64,000 bases of DNA from positions 1 to 64,000 of the forward strand of contig NZ_JARVKV010000008.1 in NCBI RefSeq assembly GCF_029813835.1. Direction: 5' to 3'. Under the pieces are notes generated by a model. It did not search any database. It had not been told where the DNA came from and saw only the letters and a program-made list of their open reading frames with translations. Each line of letters starts with the position of its first letter. Position 1 is the first letter of the stretch. The DNA is from Streptomyces sp. DH37 (GTDB lineage: Bacteria; Actinomycetota; Actinomycetes; Streptomycetales; Streptomycetaceae). Position numbers and translations under genes: made by a program. Positions 15,001 through 27,000 of this stretch are shown here, in pieces.

Positions 15001-18000
15001 GGTGGCCGCCGACCGCGTCGGGCGGCGGCAGCGGCCCTCGCGGACGATGGACGTGCTCAACGCCGTCGGCCTGATCCCGGTGGTCGCCGGTCTCCAGGAG
15101 AACCTGCGCGCCTCCGGCGTCCCCGCCCGGGCGGCCGTGGAGATCCTGGCGGAGGTGCTGGAGCTGCTGGACGAGCCGTCGGCCCGCAACCGCCACCGCC
15201 TGCTGTTCGGCGGCGGGATGGTCTCCCCCGACGTCCGGGTCCGGACCGGCCGGAGAGGGCGGTTCCGGGGGCACGTGGTGGTCAGGGCGTCCGTCGACAG
15301 CCTCCAGTACCTGGGGAACGTGCCCGACGGCGGCATCCGGGACGACATGGCCATCAGCGCCTCGACCGGCCTCGCCCTCGAAGCCGGCGGCAAGGGATCG
15401 GTCGCCCTCGGCATCGGCCTGCTGGGCCTCGAGGAGGACGGCGGGTCCGACGGGGCCGGCGGTTCCTCCCGGCCGACGGGCATGTTCCCGGTCGCGAAGG
15501 CGGGCCTCACCTCCCGCCGGAGAGCCGGTCACCATCTGTCGGAGGCGGCGGGCAACCACACGGTCCTGACCGCCAGGGGCCCGCTGAGCAGGTACCGCGC
15601 CGGGCTGGTCGTCACGGTGGACGTGCGGTCCGCCACCCACTCCGTGCCGTCCGTGGTCAAAGCCGTGCCCTCCGAGATCGCGGTGCCCTACCGGGACGTC
15701 CGGGACTTCGAGCGGCGGATGCTCGGCGCGGTGTTCACCGGGCTGCCGCAGAGTCCGGCGCTGCCGGTCGCCGCCCGGCCCCACGTACGGGCGCTGCTGC
15801 GGGCCGCCCGGCTGCCCCTGCCGCCCTCCGCCCACCGGCGCCCGGCGCGCCTGGACGCCCCGCTGCCGCCTCCCCACCCGCGGGAGCCGCTGGCCCTGGC
15901 GACGCGGCGGGGCGTGGACTTCGGGGTGGGCGTGGCACTGCCGGGGTCCGAGCTCGTCCTCGAACAGCTCCGGGCGGAGCTGGGGCGCCTGCACGGGGTG
16001 GCGGACCCGCAGAACGCCGGCCTGAGCGGGCTCGACCTGGAGCTGGCCGCCTGGTTCGGCAGGCCCTCCCTGGAGGGCGACCTGTCGCGGCTCATGGCCG
16101 GCTTCGGCCACGAGGTGACGCTGGACGGCCGGCGCTACCGGCTCAGCGCCAGGATCCACCTGCGCGAACGCGTCGACGGGGACACCCTCCCCCCGCACCC
16201 CGACGACGGCTCCCACTCGCTGACCGTCAACACCCGCGCCCTGGAGGGCGCCGCGGTGGGTGGCCACCGCGGCAGCGAGACGTCGCTCGCCGGGTCGTTC
16301 GGCGGCGGTCTGCGCGTTCCGCTGCCCAAGGTGCTCCTCCAGTTGGGCTCCCTGAGCGGAAAGGCCGAGTTCCGGTGGGGGCGGAACGAGGCGGTCGAGG
16401 GGGCCGCCAAGTCCTACCGGCGCACCGAGACGACCGGCCGGGTGGAGCTGCACCACTACGAGGTGGTCTACGAACTGGCGGTGCGCCCGCCGAAGGGCCC
16501 TGCCGTGACCTGGTGGATCGACCCGCGCCGGGGAAGGCACTGGGAGGCGTCCGCCACGGTCGCCGTGCCGGAGGAGCACTGGCCGGAGACTCCCCTGTCC
16601 GCGGAACTGCTGAGCGAGGCCGGGCAGGCGCGGGAGCTCACCGGCTGGCCGGGCGGAGACGGCGGGGGCCACGTGCCGTTCACGTCCTCCGGGAGCTCCG
16701 GGCTGCTCCCGTCGTTCTTCGTCATGCCGGAGCTGTCCGGGCTCGCGGCCACGCTGTACGCCGAGGCCAACGGCCTACCCACGTCCTGGGCGGAGGACGA
16801 GTCCCACTGGCCCGACGCGCTGAAGCCCGCGACGGAGCCGGGCCGGCTGGCGTCCGGCTTCGCCGAGCTCGTCGGCGACTTCGGCCGCGTGGTGGTCCTG
16901 TCGGAGCCCGGGGACGACTGGGAGCAGACCCTCACCCTGCGGCTGCGCGGCTACGACCCGGTGCCGGTCGGCACCGGAGGCGGTGTGGAGCTGGAGCAGT
17001 ACGCCTACGGCTCCCAGAAGTCCGAGGAGCACCGCGACAGGAGCCGGGGGCTGGGCGTGACCGCCGCCGCCGGGCCGCAGGCCCGTTTCGGTTCGGAGGT
17101 CGAGGAGGCCGGGGAAGCCGGGACGGGGGACCACGCAGAGGGCCACGACGGCCACCACGCGGGGCGGCCGGGCGGCCGGGTGCAGGCCGAGCTCCACGGC
17201 GACGCGATGTGGCACCGCTCGACGGCGACGTCCTCGGCCTCGGGGGACATCCACATCGCGCGGGTCACCTACGACGGCCCCAATCCCACGTACCGCATGA
17301 CCCCGGTCTTCGAGGTGACCGTGGACCGCTGGAAGGGGCGGCGGCGGACACAGCACAGGGGCCTGCTGAGCGTCGCCCACGCGATGAGCGTGCTGGTGCC
17401 GCGGGACCTGGTCCCCCGGCTGGGACTCCCCGGGGGCGCCGCGCAGCCCGCCCCGCCGCCCCTGGCCGGCACCCCCCACCCCGCCCTGCTGTCGGCGGCC
17501 GGCTACGCCGAGGAGTTCCGGGCCGACCGGGTCCTGCCCCTCATCGTCGAGCACCTGCGGGAGCAGGGGCTCCTTCCGGAGGAGCCCGACGGGCTGGCCC
17601 CCCGGCCCGGCCTCCTGATGCGCGAGCTGGTCAAGTCGTTCTCCGGGGAGCGGCTGAGCAACCAGTACCGGCCCGTCACCGGCAGCGGGATCGTCCGCTG
17701 GCTGCCGCTGCGCTCCGCCTTCGGCGGGACCCGCTACCTGGTGGTGCGGGTGGCCGCCGAAGGCAACGGGCCCACGACCGGGCACCGGTCACGGCCCGAG
17801 GTCAAGCTCACCCTGCGCAGCGAGGCGCTGAGGGCCGAGTCGAGCACGGAGGCGTTCTCCTTCGACGTCGAGGGCGGGGTGCTGGTCCGCGGGCGGGGCG
17901 GACGGGACCACAGCCACGGCGGCGCCGAGGCCGCCGCCGGCTACGGCCGCAAGGAAGGGCTGAGCAGGAAGAGCGGCAGCGAAGAGATCGTCATCAACCG

Positions 18001-21000
18001 GCTCAGCACCAAGGACGGTTCCGGGGAGGCCGAACTCCCGGTGCTGTTCACGGTCGAGATCGGCATCGCCGGGCAACTGCCCGAGTTCCTCGACGTCATG
18101 AGGCGCGGCGCCGACCACGTGATCACCGCCGCGCTGCGGAACCACCCGGCGGCGGCCGACCGGTGGCGCGCCTTCCGGCCGCTCGTCAGGTGGAGCACCC
18201 TCACGGCCGAGGGCCGGGTACGGCTGCTGCTGCCCGACAACGTCTTCACCGAGGGGCTCCCGGCGTCCTACGACCCGGCCGTGTACGGGTCCGGCCCGCG
18301 CCGGCGGACGGGCCCGCTCCAGCGCTCCGCGGCGGAGCGGGAGGCCCTGGAGGCGTTCGCCGGGCACCTCCACCCGTGGGTGTTCCCGGCCGGAGCGGCC
18401 GTGGCGCGCTGGGCCGCGCTCCTCGCCTCGCCCCTCCCCCTGCCGGAGGACCTCGGGCGGGACGGCGCCTGGCAGGTGCCGGAGGCCGACCCGGCCTCGG
18501 CCGCCGAGCTGCGGTACCGGCTCTCCACCAGCCGGGACAGGCTCCTGCCGGACATCGTCAGGCTGCTGCGCCACGCGTACGAGGTGCCGGTCGGCGGCCG
18601 CACCGTCACGGTCGGGTTCGAGGTCACCGCGGCCCGGCCCCTGCCCGGCCTGCCGGAGAGGCGGGTCAAGGCCCGGCGCTACACCCAGGACCACACCAGC
18701 GAGGACGTCAAGGAGGAGAAGTCCTCCGGCCACCACTGGGGCGCGGGCCCGGACGGCGGCGGCGAGGACCACCACGAGAACGCGCACACCCAGTCCCTGC
18801 CCTTCGAGAGGGAGGTGGAGGACGCCGCGGAGACCTCGGGCGAGCTGAAGGACACCGACGAGCACAACCAGGAAGGCGTCGTCCTCCTGCGCCACTACGA
18901 GTTCGACGGACGGGTGGTGCTGACGGGCCCCCGGGGCACCCTGGTCCTGGACACGCCGCGGGGCCTGTACGGCGCGCTCCCGGTGGAGGAGGCGCCGGAC
19001 GGCGGCTACGTCCTGGCCGAGGGTCTGGAGCGGCTCCTGCCCGGCCTGCTCACCCTGGAGACGGCGCCCGCGGCCGGGCCGGCGCAGGACGGCGGGCTGC
19101 CGGAGTCCGCCGCCGGCTCCCCGTCCGGTCCCGTGGCGCTCCCCACCGTCTCCTCCGGCGATCCCGCCGTTCCCGGACCGGCGGGGGCCGCGGCGATGTC
19201 TGAGTCGGCGGCGATGGCGGTGGCGTACAACCGGACCGACACCGCCGCGCTCGACGGGCTCGCCGACGGCGTCGACCCGGACGCGCTCCGCCGGACGGCC
19301 CGCCGCGCGGCGGCGGAAACGGAGACGGGCACGGAGGCGGCGGGCGGTTCCCCGTCCACCGCGCCGGAGCCCGGAACGGCGGACGGCGGCACCGGCACCG
19401 GCACCGGCACCGGGGCGGCGATGCCGGTCGAGGAGGTACTCGGGGACACCCGGGTGGGCCTGTACGAGGGCCGCACGGTGGCGCTCTGGCTGCCCGGCGC
19501 TCCCGCTGACGCCCCCGGGTTCGACGCGGCCTCCGTCGAGCGGCTCGCCGCGCTCGTCCCCGCCGACAGCGTCCTCGTCTTCGGCACGGCCGCGGACGGC
19601 GGCGTCACCGCCGGCGGCCGGCCCATCACGCCGTCGGCGCTGGCCGGGGTGCTCGGCCAGCGGGCCGCCGGTCTGCGGCCGCTGCTGTGGATGCCGGAGG
19701 GGGGCGCGATCGCCGGCCCGCTGTCGGACCGGCTGGGCGTTCCGGTGGTCGCGGCCCCGCACCAGGTCTTCTTCGACCCGCGGGAGGGGACCCTGCGGGC
19801 CACGGGGAGCGACACGCCGGACGGCACCCGGGAGGGCGGCTTCCGCCGCTACGAACCCGGCGACCACGCGGGGACGTGGCTCTTCGACTCCCTGTCCGGG
19901 CCGGCCTGGCCGGCCGGCGGGGACCGGGACGACGACCGCGGGACCGGGGAGCCCGCCGGACCCGCACCGGCCGGACCGCTCCTCGGGGACGTGCTGGAAT
20001 TGGACCCGCTGGCCCGCTCCGTCGGCGTCCCCAGGGCCGGGCTGCCCGGTCTGCCCCGGCTGATCGCCGCACTGCGCGAGCAGGTGGCGGCGGCCGGCCA
20101 CACGGTGCCGGAGAGCGTATGGGACCTGCTGCCGCAGCGCCTGCTCAGCAACTACTCCTACCTGCTGGCCGGCGACGGCGGTGACGGCGGCGACGGAGCA
20201 GCGCGCGGCGGGATGGTGGTGCCCCTGGGCCCGGTGGAGGCCCTGATCGGGCTGGACGCCCGGCTGCCGCGGAGGTACGAACCGGACCGGGCGGACGTCC
20301 CCCCGGCGCACCTTCCCGGCGGTGAGGTGCCCGCCCCCGCCAAAACCGAGGAGCCCGTCTCCAACGAGACCATCAGCGCCACCTACCAGACCGGCGCCTA
20401 CGTGCAGTCCCACTCGGGCGGCCTGGGCGCCACCCGGGCCGGACTCGGGCTGTCGTACGGCATCGGGCTGGCGCCGGGGATCCTGCAGGCCGTCAGGGTG
20501 GGCGCCGGGCTGTCCGGCGTGGCCAACCAGTCCTCCCGCGCCACCCAGCGCGTCCTGGACGCCGAGGGCGGGGCGGTGCTGGACGACCGGGGGCCCCAGG
20601 TCCTGCTGTCGTACGAGGCCGTGTGGCGGTTCGGGCTCAGGACGGAGCCGAGCCGGCCGTGGAGCGCGGTCACGGAGCGGGTCCTGCCCGCGCCCGAGGG
20701 GGAGCGGCTGCTGCTGTGGCTGGCCGAGTCCTACCTGGAACAGGCGCCGGCGCAGGTCACCGCGGTCGGGGAGGACGTGCGCGCCGACCGGCTGCCCGCC
20801 TTCTACTTCGCCTCCGGACTCACCAACCTCCCCGCCCTGTACGACGAGGTCCTGGGGGCCCTGCGCGGCCAGGGCCTGCGGCCCGAGGTGGGCAGCCTCC
20901 TGCTGGACGAGCTGCGGCAGAAGCTGTGGAAGGCCGACGCGCACCTGGACGACGCCGTCAACGACCGGGACGGCTACCGCTTCCACCTGCACGACCGGGG

Positions 21001-24000
21001 CCGGCCGGTGGCCTCGGTCCAGCTCCACGCCCGCCGTGCCGACGGGGCGCGCCGGATCGGAGCGACCAGCGACACCGCGCACGTGGAGAAGGTGCGGACC
21101 GCCATCGACGGCACCGGCGGCAGCCACACCCTGGGGCACTCGGCCACGGGATGGGTCAACGCCGGAGTGGACCTGACGGCCGAGGACCTCACCGGGGTGA
21201 GCCTGGGCGCCACCGCCGGCCCCTCCTACACCGCCTCGTACTCCGACGTCCTCAGCGCCGGCCGCACCGGGCTGTGGGTCGTGGTGCCCCGCTACACCGG
21301 CCACACCGCCGGCTACGGCACCGGCCTGGCGTACCACGCGCTGGTCACCGTCCGCGGCCGGGGCGTCACGGTGACGACCGGCGAGGTCGAGGGCCGGGGG
21401 CTGCTGCGCCTGCCCGAGCCGATGGCGTTCGCGCACGGCTTCCCGGTGGACCGGGAGGCGCTGAAGGAGCCCGCCGCCGACGCCGAGGTGGCGTACCGCC
21501 CCGACGCGCTGCGCAACACCGGCCGCCGGGCGGGCGATCCCCCGGCGGGCGGGAAGCGGATCCCGGACCACATCCTGGCGGGCCGCGGCATCGGCACCGG
21601 CGTCGTCGAGGCGCCCCAGGAGACCGTCGACGCCCTCCGCGCGTGGATCCGGCAGCAGATCGGCGCGTACGGCTTCCTCCCGCCCGACGGAGCGCCCTTC
21701 GGGGACGACGGCGCGCTGGAGCACGGCAACGGCGTCGACCGCCGCGTCCTGAACGAGACCCTGCTGCGGAAGGTGGTCTCCGCACGCGGCCTGGAGTCGC
21801 ACTGGGACCAGATGGCCCAGGACGGCCTGGAGTTCACCTTCGAGATGCCCCGCGGCGTCCTGGGCGTCGACCTGGAACTGGACTCCGCGAAGGTCACGAT
21901 CACCACGCGGCCGACCCCCGGCACGCCACCCGAGTACCGGCGCAGCACCGACGAGTACCACTCGGTGAATCTGGCGATGGGCATGGACACCGCCGGCCAG
22001 ACCGTCACCGCGAGCCGCAGGCTGGCGTTCTCGGTCAAGGGCCGGGCCGGCTACGACAAGCTCCGCACCACCGCGGTGGGACTGGAGGCCCAGCGGGCCG
22101 TCTCGGCCGCCAATGCCGTCAACTTCCTCAACAACCGGCCCGAACTGCTGGAGTACCCGGGCAGGCTGGACGAGATCGCCATGACCGTGGACTTCACGGT
22201 CACCGTCGAGTTCCGGCACAGCGGACCGCGGGGCCTGCTGCGGCCCGGCGCGCGCGACCCGGAACCGCTGTCCCTGCCGGGCCGGGAGGTGCTGGCGCGC
22301 GTACCGACCCTGGGAACCGCGGACCACTCCGGCGAACTGGTCTCCTCCGCCCCGGTACCGCCGGAGGTCCTGGACAACGCCGTCGTCTACCACCTGGACG
22401 CCACCGGGGCGCGTTCCGCGGCGGCCGCGGCGCTGGGCGACCTGGTCGGCCCGGCGGGCCAGGCCGACGCGGAGGTGGGCGCCTTCGCCGGCCTGATCTC
22501 CCTGCGCGCCCACCTGAAGGAGATCGCCCGCGGCGCGTACACCACCGACCAGCTCTTCGGCACCGGACTGTGGCGCAACGCCCACGGCGCGCTCGACGTC
22601 TCCGGCGCGATGGCCTCGGGGGCGACCTTCTACGACGCCACCGCCGACAAGTTCGTGCTGGGCATCATCAAGCTCTGGCTGGCGCAGACCAACTCCACCG
22701 ACACCTCCACCTCGGGAGTCTCCTGGGGTCAGCTCGACGTCTCCGTGGGCGGCGCCGCGGGCCCGGCCACCGAGACCGGCGGAGTGGACCTGACCCGCTC
22801 CTGGGCCTGGAACGACTCGGTCTCCCACGGCAACACCGGCGGCAAGGAGCTGATCCAGCTCGACTTCCACCGGGCCTACGCCTACCGGGCGCCGGTGACC
22901 CTCACCGTCTCCGGCCGGCAGGAGAAGCACGCCAAGCTGCTGCCCTCCGGCCACCGCTCGGCGGTGCGGACGCTGGACGAGCGGGACATGCTCTTCCTGC
23001 TGTCCGAGCCGGAGGCCCTGGGGCACTACGCCCGGGGCGTCCTGCCGGTCTCCGACGAGCAACTCGCCGACGCGCTGCGCCGCTGGCGGCGGCACGCCCG
23101 GAGCGTCCTCCCGGCCGGCGGTGAGCGGCTCGGCGACGCGCTGGACCGGCGGCGTCAGGACCGGGAGGAGGACGCGGCCGACGACGGGAACGGGCAGACG
23201 CTCGTGCTCGGCGGCGACACGGTCGCCGGGATGCTGCTGCGGCTGGCGGGCCGGCCGCGCGTGGCGGAACTGCTGGGCACCGGCTACCCCGAACTGGCCG
23301 GCCTGCTGGCCCGGCTGCACACCACCGGCGCGACACCGGTGCTGGACCCCGGTCTGCGCGCCCGGTTCGGCGAGGCGTTCCCCCAGCACCCGCTGGAGGA
23401 CCCGCGGGCCGGTGACGCGGAGCTGCCCGAGTACCTCACCCGCGAGGACCCCGGCGGCAGGCTGCTGGGCCACAGCGGCGTCACCTCGCTCACCTTCGAC
23501 AGCGGCGAGTCCCTGTACGAGATCGTCCGGAAGCGGGTCGACCGGGCGGCGCCGGGCCTGCTGACCGCCGACGCCCGGGTGTGGACCGGCGACGGCCGGA
23601 TGATCGGCCGGACGCAGGGCGGCGTCAACGCCCTCCAGGCGCTCCTGGCCCACGGCCGGGCCGAGGCCATGCTGGAGGACCTGCTCTCCACCGGCGGCCA
23701 CAGCCTGTACCTGGTCAACCCGGTCGGCTGGCTGCTGGCGGACGTGGTGGAGATCAACCTGCGCGCCGTCCTGGAGTCGGCCCCCGAGGTACGGGACCTC
23801 GTCCCCGAGACCGGCCTGGAGAACTACGGCCACGGCTACGTCGGCACGGGCGTGGGCCGCTCCCGCACCGGCGCCCAGCGGATCACGGTGGCGAAGCTGG
23901 GCTCCAGCGGCTCCCACGCCTCGGGGGGCCAGGGCCTGGCCCTGTCCGAGGGCCACCACCGGGGCACCAACCGGGCGGAGAACGCGGTCGAGGAGATGAC

Positions 24001-27000
24001 CGTCTACGACTGGAGCGGCCACCGGCGGCTGGAGGCCCGCCACCGCGTCGACGTCACGGTCCGCCGGGTCGGCATGGGCGGCCGTCCCCTCAACGACCTG
24101 CTGGCCGGCGCGTACCGCCGCCGCACCGGCCTCGACGAGCCGCTCGCCTTCTCCGAGCGGGGCCGGCTGGCCCTGCAACTGCCGCGGGCGCTCGCCGAGG
24201 CGCGTGCCCTGCGCGGGCCGTCCCTGCCGCGCTCCCCGATCCCGGTGCCGCCGCTGGCCGGCGACTCCGCCGTGGTCGGTGTGGTGCTGGACGACGCGCC
24301 GGGCGCCGGGCGCAGGCTGCTCGCGCAGGTCTTCGGCCCCGCGGCCGACCTCGCCACCGTCCGCTCCAGCGTCTCCCTCCCGGTCGCGCTCTCCCGCTCG
24401 CACCTGGTCAACCACCTGAGGAAGGTGGCGGGCGGCGGAGCCCACAAGCTCGCCGACAACCTGTTCATGCCGGGCCACCCCACCCGGCGGGCCGCCCTGT
24501 GGCTCCGCGGCGAGCTGTACGACCTCCAGGTGATCGCCCCGGTGGAGGGCAGCGGCGCCGGCCGGTACAACAAGCACCAGAGCGGCACCACGGCCTACAG
24601 CAGCACCGACCGGTGGCGGCCGACGGCGAGCGCGTCGCTGGCGGGCACCGGCGGCGTCGAACCGCCGCAGCACACGATGGGCGGCGACTCCTCCGCCGTC
24701 CGCACCACCTCCGCGAACCAGAACCAGTCCGGCACCCAGAACTACCGCCGCGAACAGCACGTCAAGATGCAGGGCCGGATGTTCCTGGTGCGGCTGCGGG
24801 GCCGCTACCACCTGACGGCGGACCTCTTCCGGCGCCGCCTGTTCGGCGGGCCGAAGCCGCTGGGCTCCTACCGCGGCGACCCGTTCTCGGGCGACGTGTA
24901 CGCCGAGATGTACGAGGGCGAGGTCGAGGAGCTGCGCGCCCGGCTGGCCCGGGCGGAGGAGGCCGCCGTCGCCGAGGCCGCCGAGCCGGGGCGGACCTGG
25001 CGGGCCCCGGCCCGCTCCGCCTCCTTCGACCTGGGCGCCCTGCTCGCCGAGGCCGCCGACGGGGCCGGCGCCGTGCCCGACCGCGTCCCGCGGGCGGTGG
25101 CCCGGCGGATCCGTGAGACGGCCGGCGACGGCGTCCAGGGGCTGGAGCTGCGGTTCGACCCGCGGGAGCAGGCCGCCCGGGCCTTCCGCGCGGTGGTGCC
25201 CTGGGCGGTACGGACGATGCGCCGGGACCTGGCCGATCTCCGGCGCACCGGCCCGGACGCGGGGATCCCCCTCAGCCTGCGCCGTTACGAGGGCTACCTC
25301 AGCGCGCTGCCGCGCATCCCGTACCTGCCAGGCGACGTCGAGGAGGTCACGCACGACATCATCGGGGAGGTCGACCGGGTCCGCGCGCTGCTCGCCCCCG
25401 ACACGGACCCGGCGCCGCTCCCGCTCCCCCTCCAGGCGGGCGTGCTCGCCCTGGACCCGGTGTACCTGGCCCGCGACATCGCCCTGGAGACCGGTGCCCA
25501 CATCACCCTGGACGTCGCGCGTCCGGACGGGACCGCACGCCGCTGGTGGATCGCCCCGGACGGCCGCGTCCACGCCTTCGACCCCAGGACGTTCGACGAC
25601 TCGGCGCTGTCCGCGAGCGCCGCGCAGAGGGCCGGGCTGCTGCCGCCGCACCTGCGCCCGGCGGTGGACGCTTTCGGTCTGACCGACGCCGACCTGGGCA
25701 GGATCTACCGCACCTCCTGGGCCCGGGCGCGGACCTTCGAGCAGGCGCTCTCGGCCGAACTCGCCCACCGCGAGGACCGCCTGGCCGGGCTGGACCCCCG
25801 GCTGCCGGACCTGTTCGGCCGGGCGCGCGGCACCGAGGAGTTCTGGCGCGGCGAGGTGGCACGGCTGCGGGCGCGGTACGCGGAGGCGGAGCTGCGAATC
25901 GAGCCCGTCCGGCGGCAGCACGGGGACGTGCGCGAGCACCTGTACGACCTGGACCTCGCCCGGCTGCGCGACTCCGTGGACGGTGCCGCCGCCTCCGGCG
26001 GCACGGCGCCCGGTGCCGGGGGCGCGGCCTCCGCCTCCGCCCTGGAGGCCGAACGGGACCGGCTCGAAGCGCTGCTGGCCGACCTCGCCGCGGGACAACG
26101 GGATCTCGCCCGGCGGCTCGACGAGGCCGAGACCCGTCTGCGCGGGGCCGCCCGGGCCCTGGACGGCCTGCGGGAGCTGGCCCGCCCCCCACGCGGGGGG
26201 CGGGGACCGCTGCCGGCGGACCGCGTCGCGCAGGCCGTCGCCGCCGCCGAGGAGTCGCTGCGCGACCCGTGGGCCGCCTGGGCGGAACGCTCCGGCGCAC
26301 CCGATCCGTCGGAGCGGCCGGAGACGGCGGCCCCCGTGGCTCCCGGGTCCTCCGAAGGGGCCGGGACGGCTGGCGTTCCCGAAACCGCCGCCGCGCCGCC
26401 CGGCGACGCACCGGCCCGCGGCGCCGTCTCCGTCCTGCCCACCGTTCCCGAGGCCGACGAGCCCGCCGAGACGGCTCCGGACGTCCCCGCGCCGGCGGCC
26501 GGACCGTCCGCCCAGGACGAGATCTTCCTGGCGCTCACCGCGGGGCCCGCCACCGGGCCGAGGCACCCGGGCGGCGCGGACACCGGCGACGAGGACACCG
26601 ACGACGGGGACACCGACGGGGAACTGGACCTCGACGTCACCGCCCCGGCCGCCCCGGCCGCACCGTCCGTACCGGACGCCCCGGCCGCCCCGGACGGCGA
26701 CACGGAGATGGCGGACGCCCCCGGGGAGGGAGCGGACCGCTCCGAGACGGAGCTGTCGCTCTTCGACAGCGAGGAGGGGGACTTCGTCCGGGTTCCGGTC
26801 TCCGATGTGGTGACGCACTCCTTCACCGCCGCGGACGGCTCCCGGCCCGGCGGAGTCTCCCTGCACTCCCCCGAGGAGTGGGAGACCAAGGGCCGGAAGT
26901 ACTCCTGGCTGGCGTCCGCCGTGGACTTCTACCAGCTGGATCCCAACGGCGGAACGGTGGTGGGCACCGGCACCCTCCCCACCGCGGACCTGCCTCCGGG

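Noticed and set aside
2108..16672. A 4,854-codon open frame on the minus strand opposite the giant gene
   Set aside because: It is the mirror of GC-rich codons on the coding strand. Its product is Arg/Pro/Gly/His-rich with no family motifs, while the plus strand has clear enzyme domains.
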